From Halomonas sp. Bachu 37 (GTDB lineage Bacteria; Pseudomonadota; Gammaproteobacteria; Pseudomonadales; Halomonadaceae), in the NCBI RefSeq assembly GCF_039691755.1, contig NZ_CP137552.1, positions 2,418,001-2,482,000 on the forward strand: DNA of 64,000 bases, given 5' to 3'. The translations under genes and the position numbers were made by a program. The notes beneath the pieces are model-generated. The model had not been told where the DNA came from, did not search any database, and saw only the letters and a program-made list of their open reading frames with translations. Shown one piece after another: positions 28,036-37,990 of this stretch (the first letter of the stretch is position 1; every line of letters starts with the position of its first letter).

Positions 28036-28126
28036 AGTTTGGTAGCCAATATTGCGGGCTTCAGAAGAGTCGCTGATGCCATGATCGATCAGGGCGTCAC
28101 CTGATCGCCTATATTTTGGTACACGC

Positions 28127-28156
28127 AGTCCTCCCTTCTCGGGAGGACTATTTTTT
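28127..28156 (+). terminator. Rho-independent terminator
   Basis: AGTCCTCCC (28127-28135) pairs exactly with GGGAGGACT (28141-28149) around TTCTC and is followed by ATTTTTT. It lies after the MCP remnant and before the Rnk remnant. Confidence 0.85.
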
Positions 28157-28194
28157 GTTGATTTAAACAATATTGCTTTCCAAGGAGAGTAATC

Positions 28195-28628
28195 TTGGGA
28201 CAACGTCCTCCCCTCATCATTAACCGCTGGATGCCGAGCGCCTCCAGCGCCTGATCGATCAAGTATCCAACAAGGACCTGGCCGTGGCGGAGCTACTCGA
28301 GGAAGAGCTATGCCGGGACGAAGTCCGTAACCCCGAGGATATTTCCGATGACGTGGTGAGCATGAACAGCCAGGTCCGTTTCACTGATTGCAATCGCGGT
28401 TCAAAAATGATCCGTATCTTGGTATACCCACACGCACTGGAAAGTGTTCCGGATGGGATTTCGGTGATGACACCCATTGGCGCTGCACTGATCGGCCTTA
28501 AAATCGGCGGTGTCATCGACTGGCCGTTACCCAACGACACCGAAGCACGCCTGCGGATCGATGCCATCTTTTGGCAACCTGAACGGGAAAAGAGCAGTTT
28601 CATCGATAGTGTTCTGCAAGTCAGGTAA
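28195..28628 (+). pseudogene. rnk: Rnk-like nucleoside diphosphate kinase regulator, frameshifted near its start
   Basis: The main frame encodes a GreA/GreB-C-terminal-like domain: LLEEELCRDEVRNPEDISDD, VVSMNSQVRFTD, PHALESVPDGISVMTPIGAA and LIGLKIGGVIDWPLPND, typical of Rnk, which alters NDP kinase levels or binds RNA polymerase. The normal N-terminus (PPLIINR then LDAERLQRLIDQ) is also present but split between frames: PPLIINR follows a TTG at 28195 with AAGGAGAG upstream, and LDAER begins at 28227 in the next frame. A one-base deletion, or a sequencing error, explains this. If real the gene is broken. Confidence 0.75.
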
Positions 28629-28910
28629 GCATTTAGACGCAATTGCTCAGCTTTTTTATCCGCTCATGTTTACGCGTTATCCCCAGGTGAAACCTCTGTT
28701 TAATCATGTTTAATCAGACCCATCAGCAAAATGGTGGTCAGCCTGGTGCCTTGGCAAGCGCCATCCAGGCCTATGTACAATTACGCCATGCGCCTGGTAG
28801 ATCCAGTTATCTGATATAGATGACTCCGAATGTCTCAAAAAGCTAGCTTGACGGGGCGAGCCGAAAGGCTAAAATAAAGATGTATTTAAAATGTGTCTTT
28901 AGGAGGCACT
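28629..28910. other. Intergenic, no gene seen
   Basis: Neither strand holds a supported gene. AGGAGG at 28900-28905 is the ribosome-binding site for the small membrane protein that follows. Confidence 0.4.
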
Positions 28911-29144
28911 ATGAAAGATCTCTTTGCCAATTCAGTACTTACCCAGCAGGTAGGCAACGCTACCATGCTGGTCGGCCTACTGCTGCTTGTCGGTGGATTG
29001 CTAGGGGGATATGTCTGGCATAGCCATTTGACCCTGTTACAACAGGTTTCGGCCCATGTGATAGTGATCGTAGGCCCGACTCTGATTAAGATTGGTTATG
29101 TCATGCGCATCAATGCACGCCAGCGGTTGAAGCTGGCTTACTAA
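28911..29144 (+). CDS. Small two-helix membrane protein, PpyR-like
   Basis: The 77-residue protein has two predicted membrane helices (MLVGLLLLVGGLLGGYVW and VSAHVIVIVGPTLIKIGYVM) and a short basic tail. The pattern QxSAHxxxxxGPTLxKIGYVMR resembles the Pseudomonas PpyR sensor/regulator family, in which it affects biofilm-related phenotypes; this is from memory of the family. TTAGGAGG precedes the ATG at 28911, which is preferred over an upstream start. Confidence 0.65.
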   Translation: MKDLFANSVLTQQVGNATMLVGLLLLVGGLLGGYVWHSHLTLLQQVSAHVIVIVGPTLIKIGYVMRINARQRLKLAY

Positions 29145-29219
29145 GCAGGCCTAAATAAACGGCTAGCCACCCAAAAAGCCAAGGGCAGCGTAACGTGATG
29201 CACACCATGGGTGAGAAAG

Positions 29220-29651
29220 ATGGCCTATCGCGTTGAATTAAAGCGTGTATACGCGCCTGTCGAAGCAAGCGATGGCTGCCGTGTTCTAGTGGATCGGCTT
29301 TGGCCACGTGGTAAGCAACGTAGCTCACTGGCTTTGACGGAGTGGTACCGGGATGCTGCGCCTTCCTCCGAGTTACGGCGCTGCTTCCATCAGCAGGAAA
29401 TCGGTCAAGCTCGGTTCTTCGAGCGCTATCGTCAGGAGTTGGCTGAACGGTCCGATCAATTGATTCCATTGATGCGCTATGCCCGTGAAGGAACCCTGAC
29501 GCTACTAACCGCTAGCCGACGCATTGATACATCACACTTGCCAGTGCTAAAGGAACGATTGTTGGCAGCATTGGCGGAAGAAGACGCTATGGATCACGAG
29601 CCGTCCTCCCCGCCTTGCTGGGCACATAACCTGGATAAGAAGCCGATATGA
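29220..29651 (+). CDS. DUF488-family protein
   Basis: The protein of about 143 residues has the conserved N-terminal ELKRVYAPVEASDGCRVLVD, RLWPRGKQR, EWYRDAAPSSELRRCFHQ and the C-terminal TLLTASRRIDTSHLPVLKE. These are hallmarks of the small DUF488 proteins of unknown function, often near stress or heme-related genes. The ATG at 29220 after GAGAAAG is preferred; a GTG at 29211 would add three residues. The last 20 residues are poorly conserved and rich in Pro and Cys. Confidence 0.85.
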   Translation: MAYRVELKRVYAPVEASDGCRVLVDRLWPRGKQRSSLALTEWYRDAAPSSELRRCFHQQEIGQARFFERYRQELAERSDQLIPLMRYAREGTLTLLTASRRIDTSHLPVLKERLLAALAEEDAMDHEPSSPPCWAHNLDKKPI

Positions 29652-29702
29652 GGCCATCCTGACGGGACATTGGGCATCTATTCTTGACGGGGTACATATC
29701 CC

Positions 29703-29912
29703 ATGCAAGGAAACGAACAGCAACCGGGCGATACCGTGAGTGATCATAACGATGGTGCGCTGAAGAAGTTGAAAGGCTCTGTCCGGGAGTACATCAACCC
29801 ATTCGAGCCGGTCGGAGTCGAGGAGTGGGAGGCGGCGTCGCTCGACGAGCTCACCCCCGCAGCCGCCCATGCGGATGACGCCGCTACGCCCACCTTGACC
29901 GAGCCGGGATAG
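29703..29912 (+). CDS. Small acidic hypothetical protein
   Basis: The 69-residue frame encodes a hydrophilic, acidic protein (GALKKLKGSVREYINPFEPV then EEWEAASLDELTPAAAHADD). I do not recognise it. The composition fits a halophile cytoplasmic protein, and codon use resembles its neighbours. The ribosome-binding site is weak. It lies between the DUF488 gene and an IS481 element. Confidence 0.5.
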   Translation: MQGNEQQPGDTVSDHNDGALKKLKGSVREYINPFEPVGVEEWEAASLDELTPAAAHADDAATPTLTEPG

Positions 29913-29956
29913 GACAACCGGGACAGGCGATAATCATAACCTCGACTTGACCTAGG

Positions 29957-30958
29957 TGTTTGGTCCCGAAGAGTAATGGTCTACATTATGAACCATTATC
30001 GGAGGATGACCCATGGCTCAGATTCTTCACAAACGCGCCACGACCACGCACGCCATCCGAACAGAAATACAGCGATCGACGGAGTCGGTCACGACGTTGA
30101 GTCGACGCTACGGTATTAACCCCAAGACTGTGCGCAAGTGGCGTCACCGAGATACCGTCGAGGATACCCGCATGGGGCCGTCAGCCCCTCGTTCCACGTC
30201 GCTCACACCACTGGAAGAAGCCGCCGCTGTCACTTTTCGGCAAAAGACGCTGCTACCGCTGGATGACTGCCTCCATGCTCTTCAGCGGGAAATTCCCACG
30301 CTGTCCCGATCGAGCCTGCACCGCCTTTATCAGCGGCACGGGATTAGCCAACTGCCGAGAGATAACCGCCAGAAGCGCGAGAAGAAGCCCTTCAAGCGCT
30401 ATCCGATCGGCTACCTACATATCGACATCAGTGAGGTCCGCACTGGTGAGGGCAAGGCCTATCTGTTTGTCGCGGTGGATCGGACATCCAAGTTTGTCCA
30501 TGCACATCTGTATCGCCAGATGACTCGGCAGATCGCCGCTGATTTTCTCGAAGCAGCGCTGGCGATGTTGCCTTACCGAGTCCACACCGTGCTGACCGAT
30601 AATGGGGTTCAGTTTGCGAAGAAGGCAGGCGCAGAGGCCTATAAGCCGCATATCTTCGATGTCGTCTGTTACCGTCACGGGATCGAGCACCGGCTGACAA
30701 AGCCCTTTCATCCCTGGACCAACGGCCAGGTTGAGCGGATGAATCGTACGCTCAAGGAAGCCACCATCCGGATGTTCCACTACACCTCGTTGGCTCAGCT
30801 CCAGTCTCATCTGGAGGATTATCTATGGGCTTATAACAGTGCTCGCCCTCTCAGGGCGCTCAAAGGCAAGACACCCGTCGGATTTATTCTTGAACAGTGG
30901 CAAAAAGAACCCCAAAGATTTTATGATGATCCGAACCACTTCTTTGCGGGACCAAACA
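29957..30958 (+). mobile_element. IS481-family insertion sequence, copy B (1002 bp)
   Basis: TGTTTGGTCCCG begins at 29957 and its inverted counterpart ends at 30958. The element is flanked by CCTAGG at 29951-29956 and 30959-30964, a 6-base target duplication. The downstream flank is the left end of a truncated IS5-type element. Confidence 0.95.
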
Positions 30959-30963
30959 CCTAG
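30013..30963 (+). CDS. IS481-family transposase (copy B)
   Basis: This 316-residue DDE transposase is the same as the first 315 residues of copy A. It has a helix-turn-helix (near residue 30), the VDRTSKFVHA and LTDNGVQF Asp motifs and GQVERMNRTLKEA with the catalytic Glu. The last codon is ACC, one base from the IS and two from the target duplication, and the TAG stop at 30961-30963 lies wholly in the CCTAGG duplication. GGAGGATG upstream supplies the ribosome-binding site. Confidence 0.93.
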   Translation: MAQILHKRATTTHAIRTEIQRSTESVTTLSRRYGINPKTVRKWRHRDTVEDTRMGPSAPRSTSLTPLEEAAAVTFRQKTLLPLDDCLHALQREIPTLSRSSLHRLYQRHGISQLPRDNRQKREKKPFKRYPIGYLHIDISEVRTGEGKAYLFVAVDRTSKFVHAHLYRQMTRQIAADFLEAALAMLPYRVHTVLTDNGVQFAKKAGAEAYKPHIFDVVCYRHGIEHRLTKPFHPWTNGQVERMNRTLKEATIRMFHYTSLAQLQSHLEDYLWAYNSARPLRALKGKTPVGFILEQWQKEPQRFYDDPNHFFAGPNT

Positions 30964-30964
30964 G

Positions 30965-31247
30965 TTTTGTACGAAAAGCCTTATCTGCTAATTTCCCTAT
31001 GCAAAAGCAGCATAGGGGAAAGCAATGGTCGGACGTTACGAAATCTCTGATGACGGCTGGGCACAGATTGAAGATATCGTGGCGCCCCCTCAAACCATGG
31101 GCAGACCCAGGCGGGATGACCGAAAAATGCTCAATGGTATCTTCTGGGTGCTGTGCTCTGGCGCCAAATGGCGTGATTTACCCGAGCGATATGGTCCTTG
31201 GTCGACGGTGTATGACCGGTTCCGCAAGTGGCGTGATGATGGCACCT
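30965..31247 (+). pseudogene. Truncated IS5-type (IS427-like) element with partial OrfA
   Basis: The left end GTTTTGTACGAAAAG and the leader are followed by a frame from 31025 encoding YEISDDGWAQIEDI, GRPRRDDRKMLNGIFWVLCS, GAKWRDLPERYGPWSTVYDR and FRKWRDDG, the N-terminal DUF4096 region of IS5-type OrfA. At 31248 it is cut by the end of an IS3 element; the last codon and stop at 31250-31252 come from that end. OrfB is gone. Confidence 0.85.
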
Positions 31248-31263
31248 TGTAGTGGCACAGTGA

Positions 31264-32495
<1,232 letters not shown>

Positions 32496-32504
32496 CCACT
32501 ACAC

Positions 32505-34727
32505 ATCAAACCGCATGACCTACGCTCCAATCTCTGTGTGGTCGTCGGCACGGTACAAACGCTGCGCGTTAGCAATACCGATGGGCGCAAAGTCTATGCC
32601 CATAACGAAGAAATGGAGCCACACTTCTCAGCGGTTTCTCCTCAAACGCCAGGGCTGGAGCACACCGAGAAGGGCAAGATCAAATTCAGTTTCGCTAACC
32701 TGATGCATCTTCACCAGCCGCTGGTGATCATGGATGAAGCCCATAAGGCTGGTTCTAAGCTCAGCCAAGAGGTTTATGAACGGATTAACCCGACCGCGCT
32801 CATCGAATTTACCGCCACACCTAAGGGATTTAACAATCTGCTTCACTCAGTGACCGCCCAGGAGCTGAAAGATGAAGAGATGATCAAAATGCCAGTGGTC
32901 CTGGATGAGGCTGAGACATGGCAAGGGGCAGTTAACTCGGCTATTTTGAAGCGCGCCGAACTACAAGAGCATGCAGAACGCGACCGAGAAGCTTATATTC
33001 GCCCTATCGTGCTCTTTCAGGCACAAAAAAAAGGCGAAGAGGTCACCGTGGAGGTGCTGAAGCAGCACCTAATCGACAATGAGAACATTGATCCAAGTAA
33101 AATCGCCGTGGCCACGGGCGCACAGCGCGAATTAGACGGCATCAACCTATTCAAGCCTGATTGCCCTATCGAGTACGTCATCACGATCGAAGCGCTCAAG
33201 GAAGGCTGGGACTGCTCTTTCGCCTACGTCTTCTGCTCGGTGGCTAATATTCGCAGCTCTACCGACGCTGAGCAGCTACTTGGCCGCGTATTGCGCATGC
33301 CTTATGCCCAAAAACGTAAAGCAAAAGCGCTGAATAAATCCTACGCCAAGCTGGTTTCAAAACGCTTTATGGATGCCGCCCACAGCCTTCGCGATAAGCT
33401 CATTGATATGGGCTTTGAAGAGAGCGAGGCAGAGGACAATATCGAAGCCGAACAGCTCGGCCTTGATGATGGATTATTTAGACCTCAGCCTCGGCCCACT
33501 CCAACGATGAAAGTAGCCATTCAGGCTAGCCAGGAAGAAGCTAGCAAAATGAACACGGCAGTGCCGTCGAAAGTACAAGTGACCTTTGATGAGAGCGGCA
33601 AGAGCCATGTGGAAGTGAAGGGCTTCCTCAAGCCCGAAGAAGCCGACACATTGATCAGCTATGCCCCTGAATCGCTTAAACCGCAGCTTCAGCAAAGCAT
33701 CAACGAGCACCACGCTAAATACCAGCAAGAGATACCGCCCTCACAGAAGGGAGAAACCTTCACGCTGCCCCGCTTGATGGCCTACGTGCAGGGGGAGATG
33801 GTATTTGGTGACCCTGATATTCTCATGGAGCAACATGAATGGTCGCTTGCCGACCACCCTGCTCGCTTGGAAGCTTCCGAATTCAGTATCGTGGATACCA
33901 CGAACACATTTGAAATTGATTTAGACGGCAACCGCGTTACCATTGGCTCTGGCGATGCCGCTGAACAGCTCACCATGAACGTCGAAGTAGACGACTGGAC
34001 GCCAAACAGCCTAGTGCAATGGCTAGATCGCAAAATACGTACACCGTGGCTGAGCCAAGCTGAATTACTGGCTTGGCTGAGCGATGTCGTGACCTATTTA
34101 ACACGTGATCGAGAGCTGAGTTTATCGCAGCTGATGCGCTGCAAATTTATTCTCGCTCGCAAGCTGTCTGAAAAAATTCAGGGCTTCCGTCAAGCAGAGC
34201 GCGAGAAAGTCTACCAAGCCAACCTGTTCGGGCCAGACGCCCATATTGAGGTCTCCTTCGACCAAGGCTTTACCTTTTTCGATGAGATGTACGCAGGCGT
34301 TCCGAAATATCACGGTACCTACCGCTTCAAAAAGCACTTCATGGGGCCTGACGCTGTGCCCGTCTTTGATTCCAAAAAGGTCAATGGGGAGGAAGAACAG
34401 TGTGCCTTCATGATCGATTCGCACCCGAGGGTAAAATACTGGACACGTAACGTCAGTAGGCATCCAAATTCGTTCTCGCTACCGACCTCCACAGACAAAT
34501 TCTATCCAGACTTTGTCGCTCTGCTCGACGATAACCGACTGCTTGTCGTGGAATACAAAGGCAAGGACCGCACACCTGAGGAAAACCGCGATTCACGCGA
34601 GAAAAACCTCATTGGCCAGCAGTGGGCAAAAGCTTCCGATGGTAAAGCTGTCTTTGTAATGACCACTATTGAAAAAGGGGATCCGAAGGAAGTGCGCGTA
34701 GCGATTGATAGCATTCTGCATCAGTAA
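32505..34727 (+). pseudogene. 5'-truncated type III restriction enzyme subunit (Res, SF2 helicase-nuclease)
   Basis: The frame is open from the IS3 border and codes about 740 residues. Helicase motif II is MDEAHK (residues 66-69 from the Met at 32538), motif III FTATPKG, and motifs V and VI lie in ALKEGWDCSFAYVFCS and STDAEQLLGRVLRMPY. The C-terminal end has DFVALLDDNRLLVVEYKGKD, a PD-(D/E)xK nuclease motif. Walker A and the Q region are missing, removed together with the start at the IS3 end, so ATPase activity should be lost. Mod is not present next to it. A short internal product is possible but unlikely to cut DNA. Confidence 0.88.
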
Positions 34728-34762
34728 CAAAAGTAACCCTATTCTTTTTCGATACCTTTTTC

Positions 34763-34784
34763 GTCACGCTCTAAGTAGCGTGAC
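34763..34784 (+). terminator. Hairpin after the Res gene
   Basis: GTCACGCT (34763-34770) pairs with AGCGTGAC (34777-34784) around CTAAGT. Only a weak pyrimidine tract follows, so termination efficiency is uncertain. It lies 36 bases after the stop codon. Confidence 0.5.
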
Positions 34785-34923
34785 AGCTCCTTCTCATTAC
34801 GCTACCCTCATTAACTTTAACCATCAAGAAGGAAGTATGTGAAGGCATGGAAAGCAAGCAGTTTTGTCAACTTCCACACTGCTAAAAAATGTAACGAAAA
34901 AAACATAAGGGGAACGAAGCAAG

Positions 34924-35162
34924 ATGAATAGTGATTTTGAAAGTTTATTGATGGAAAGAAAAGATTGGAGCTGGACATGGGATAAAGTTTTTGTAAAACC
35001 AAAAATTCCAGCAAAAAAACTTTTAAACGCTTTGAGTTATGCACCAGGCGTTAACCCTGACGAAGTGCTAATACTCGTTGATGACACTGTTTTTGGGGGA
35101 GCAAAAGATGGCTTCTTAGTAACTCGGGAAGCTATATTTTGCCATGAAATAATGACACCTAA
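34924..35162 (+). pseudogene. Hypothetical gene interrupted by IS5 copy B
   Basis: The frame encodes 80 residues (WSWTWDKVFVKPKIPAKKLL, GVNPDEVLILVDDTVFGGAK, DGFLVTREAIFCHEIMTP) and is then cut by IS5 copy B. Family not recognised, though the LVDDTVFGGAKDGFL pattern looks conserved rather than random. Joining 35162 to 36393 after removing the IS and one CTAA gives a reading of 14 more codons to a TAA; another frame there (SPYFTTNPKDLILKVDNG) looks more protein-like, so an extra frameshift is possible. It follows the Res gene and is AT-rich. Confidence 0.55.
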
Positions 35163-36388
35163 GGAACCGCTGATCAATTAGCCTCTGAGCGACTGAAGGA
35201 CTCAGAGTAGCAAAATCACCGAGTCAGCGATCATTTTCTAACCACCTTAGGTGGTCTGTTTTTCCTGCCAGCCGGACTATCCGGCTGACAGGGCAGATTC
35301 AAGGCGCACTGGCCCCGTCAACTCGGCCTTCGCATCGTGTCGCCAGTACCAAATTGGCCAGTCCGAACAGGCTGAATAGCTGCGCTTGGTTCTTGGCCAA
35401 CCCCTTGTAGCGCACCTTGCGGTAGCCGAAGAGGTTCTTGATGACATGAAACGGATGCTCGACCTTGGAGCGGATGCTGGCCTTGGCCTTCTCGATTGCC
35501 AGCAGCAGCGTTTTCATGGGGCTGTCTTCCATCTTCTTGATGGGGCTGCGCTTGGCGGCAACACAGCAGCGGGAGGCCGGGGCATCCTTCTCTTCGTCCA
35601 GATACTTCCACATGCCGGTGTAACCCGCGTCGCCGTATACCTGCTTGTCATCGTCTCGGACCAGCTGGTTCACCATGGTGACATCGGCGACATTGGCCGA
35701 GGTGGCAGTGACACTGTGAGCCAGCCCGGTGACGGCATCAACGCCGATATGAGCCTTCATGCCAAAGTAATACTGCTTGCCCTTCCTGGTCTGCTTCATC
35801 TCCGGATCGCGTTGCTTGGCCTTGTTCTTGGTGGAAGGCGCCGCCGCCACGATGGTGGCATCGACAATGGTGCCCTCGCGCATGAACAGGCCCTTCTCGG
35901 TCAGATGGGCATTGATTTCCTCGAAGATCCGCTGGGTCAGCGCATGCTTCTCCAACAAGTGGCGGAAACGCAGCAGCGTGGTCGCGTCCGGCACACTCTC
36001 GATGGCCAGGTCGATACCAATGAAGTCACGCATGGCCTGGCTATCGTAGATGGCATCTTCGAGCGCCTCATCGGCAAGCGCGTACCACTGCTGCAGGAAG
36101 TAGATCCGCAGCATGCGCTCCAGGCCGATGGGGGGCCGGCCGCGCTTGCCTGCCGCGTTGGGAAAGTAGGACGGCGACAGTGCATCGATCAGCCGTTGCC
36201 AAGGCACTAGCGCCTCCATCTGGGCCAGGAACCGCTCGCGGCGGGTGACTTTTTTCTTGTTCTGGTGCTCGGCTTGGGCAAACGAGATCTGCTTCATCGG
36301 GTGGCTCTGTCAGACGGTGGCAGGAAGGTCAGATTATACCCCGCCGGTACCAATCAGGCAGCTGCGGTGGGATTTGTGCAGCGTTTCC
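35163..36388 (-). mobile_element. IS5-family insertion sequence, copy B (1226 bp)
   Basis: The reverse of copies A and C: GGAACCGCTG at 35163 and the inverted GCGTTTCC at 36388. It is flanked by CTAA at 35159-35162 and 36389-36392. Confidence 0.95.
35299..36297 (-). CDS. IS5-family transposase (copy B)
   Basis: The 332-residue transposase is the same protein as in copies A and C, with the same DDE motifs. It is intact. Its orientation is opposite to both other copies. Confidence 0.95.
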   Translation of the reverse strand: MKQISFAQAEHQNKKKVTRRERFLAQMEALVPWQRLIDALSPSYFPNAAGKRGRPPIGLERMLRIYFLQQWYALADEALEDAIYDSQAMRDFIGIDLAIESVPDATTLLRFRHLLEKHALTQRIFEEINAHLTEKGLFMREGTIVDATIVAAAPSTKNKAKQRDPEMKQTRKGKQYYFGMKAHIGVDAVTGLAHSVTATSANVADVTMVNQLVRDDDKQVYGDAGYTGMWKYLDEEKDAPASRCCVAAKRSPIKKMEDSPMKTLLLAIEKAKASIRSKVEHPFHVIKNLFGYRKVRYKGLAKNQAQLFSLFGLANLVLATRCEGRVDGASAP

Positions 36389-36402
36389 CTAAAGGATGGG
36401 AA

Positions 36403-36422
36403 GGCTGCCAAAACTGGCAGCC
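36403..36422. terminator. Hairpin next to IS5 copy B
   Basis: GGCTGCCA (36403-36410) pairs with TGGCAGCC (36415-36422) around AAAC. Only CATATTT follows, so terminator function is tentative. Confidence 0.4.
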
Positions 36423-36523
36423 CATATTTCACCACTAATCCTAAAGATCTGATCCTAAAAGTCGATAATGGCTGAGTAAGTAAATTTTACCTATCAACAT
36501 TCACACAACATGGAAGCTAATAG

Positions 36524-36982
36524 ATGAAACTTAAGGGATGCATTATTGCATTGTCGATATCAGCATTAGCGTCACCTGCTATGGCAGGGAGCTATGAATG
36601 GACGGCTGGCTGGGGTATGGGTGTTTCGGAATATCATGTCAGCGATGGCAACAATAACGAGCTTCACATCTCCTGCCCCGATGATGAATATTCCGGGTAT
36701 ATCAGCGCCACTGCAACTATCAATGGCAAGATGTACAGCTCATCTAACCAAAGCGGAGATGGTTTTGATGTAATTGTTGATGGCGAGGTTTATTCAAATC
36801 CTTTCTTTACTGATTGCAGGGTGTGCGGTGATATATTCCATTCTTTCTGGGAACCATTCCGTAATGCCAACAATCTTCTAGTTAGTGTGGAAGGGGAAAT
36901 GGTACGTCTACCCACGACCAACCTGAGTGACGTGCTCCATCCGCTCGAGAGCGAACTAAACTCCTGCCACGCTTCTTGGTAA
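36524..36982 (+). CDS. Secreted protein of unknown function
   Basis: The 152-residue protein begins with a clear signal peptide (MKLKGCIIALSISALASPAMA, cleaved before GSYEW). The mature part has Trp/Tyr-rich segments (WTAGWGMGVSEYHVSD) and four or five Cys: one in HISCPDDEYSGY, two in DCRVCGD, one near the C-terminus, all consistent with periplasmic disulfides. I do not recognise the family. It is 13 bases upstream of a second secreted protein and forms an operon with it. GC content is lower than in the core. Confidence 0.7.
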   Translation: MKLKGCIIALSISALASPAMAGSYEWTAGWGMGVSEYHVSDGNNNELHISCPDDEYSGYISATATINGKMYSSSNQSGDGFDVIVDGEVYSNPFFTDCRVCGDIFHSFWEPFRNANNLLVSVEGEMVRLPTTNLSDVLHPLESELNSCHASW

Positions 36983-36995
36983 CCTGGAAAAAATA

Positions 36996-37823
36996 ATGGA
37001 AAAATTTAAATTTTATCTCAAGTTCATGGTTGCACTACTGACATGTGGAACTACTGTTCTTGCCAGCGCTCAACAAGTACATCACACTTCTTCAGTGGAA
37101 GATGACCCTTCAAGTTCATTCCATTATATAGAAACCAAGTGTGAAATAACTAGATATGACAACTACGATGATATCGCATGTGTCATGGAACGCCTTCATA
37201 TGAGCCAGACTAGCGGCCAAGGCACGATAATCAATCGGACCAGTAGGCGCGATGAAACTTATGCCAAGATCCGGCAGATGGCAGAAGATGAAGCAGCTCG
37301 GGTAGAAAAATATGCCAGTACTGCCCCTCCTGTCGGAAAATATCGCGTCCTGACAAAAGGTAGCACATTTATTATAATAAATTCCGAAGGAGGGAGAGTG
37401 GAAGCCACCTATGACGATCTCCCTCTTCATATTCCTTATAGTGAACCTGGGGAAATGTGCTCAGGGTCATTCTGCAAGGACGAAGAAAATAATATTACAG
37501 CCTTGAACAGACATGCATTCAGCAATACTGAGCATTACAAAAACCAAGTCGTCCATGAAGCAGCAGTAAAAGATGGTCATTATAATGTTGTTTGCCCTAT
37601 GTCTAGTGATAGGCCTTGCACGGTCTACCTAGTTAACGGAGAACATACAAAGGTTTATTTAAGTGACCTTCCAAATTACTTGCCTATGGCGTCAGGAAAT
37701 TATGAATGCGGGAAGAACTCTGTAGGTCCAAACGATACGGTTCCAGGACCTTTTTGTTATCAGGAAGGCTACCTTGACTATAGTGACCGTATTGTCGGAC
37801 TCAATCCCAACTATGATTTTTAG
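36996..37823 (+). CDS. Secreted protein of unknown function with duplicated module
   Basis: The 275-residue protein starts with a signal peptide (FMVALLTCGTTVLASAQQ). The C-terminal half has two similar modules of about 60 residues. One runs from GKYRVLTKGS through VEATYDDLPLHIP and GEMCSGSFCKDEEN to ITALNRHAF. The other runs from GHYNVVCPMS through TKVYLSDLPNYLP and GNYECGKNS...FCYQEG to IVGLNPNYDF. Shared elements are G-x-Y, a hydrophobic strand, DLPxxxP, a Gly-Cys turn and LN. Family unknown. Pairing with the previous gene suggests a two-component secreted system, function open. Confidence 0.7.
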   Translation: MEKFKFYLKFMVALLTCGTTVLASAQQVHHTSSVEDDPSSSFHYIETKCEITRYDNYDDIACVMERLHMSQTSGQGTIINRTSRRDETYAKIRQMAEDEAARVEKYASTAPPVGKYRVLTKGSTFIIINSEGGRVEATYDDLPLHIPYSEPGEMCSGSFCKDEENNITALNRHAFSNTEHYKNQVVHEAAVKDGHYNVVCPMSSDRPCTVYLVNGEHTKVYLSDLPNYLPMASGNYECGKNSVGPNDTVPGPFCYQEGYLDYSDRIVGLNPNYDF

Positions 37824-37928
37824 ATTTTTTGCAAATCTCCTCTACGGATGCTGGCGTATCTGATCCACTAGCGAGCAAGTAAAGCTAGATATTCCAGCTA
37901 ATGCCTTTTTCTCAAGCAATCTCGCCAT

Positions 37929-37960
37929 AACGCCCAGCCCCTCAAAAGGCTGGGCGTTTT
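37929..37960 (+). terminator. Rho-independent terminator after the secreted pair
   Basis: AACGCCCAGCC (37929-37939) pairs with GGCTGGGCGTT (37948-37958) around CCTCAAAA and is followed by TT. A strong hairpin separating the secreted genes from the recombination module. Confidence 0.8.
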
Positions 37961-37990
37961 GCTGTGGGGCTTATGCCGCGAGGTAACTCA

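Noticed and set aside
28816..28910. Possible promoter or leader RNA upstream of the PpyR-like gene
   Set aside because: No clear -35/-10 pair or hairpin series was seen, only a good ribosome-binding site.
34924..35181. Complete 85-residue gene ending inside IS5 copy B
   Set aside because: The last residues (EPLIN) are encoded by the IS end, and the 4-base duplication shows the gene was cut.
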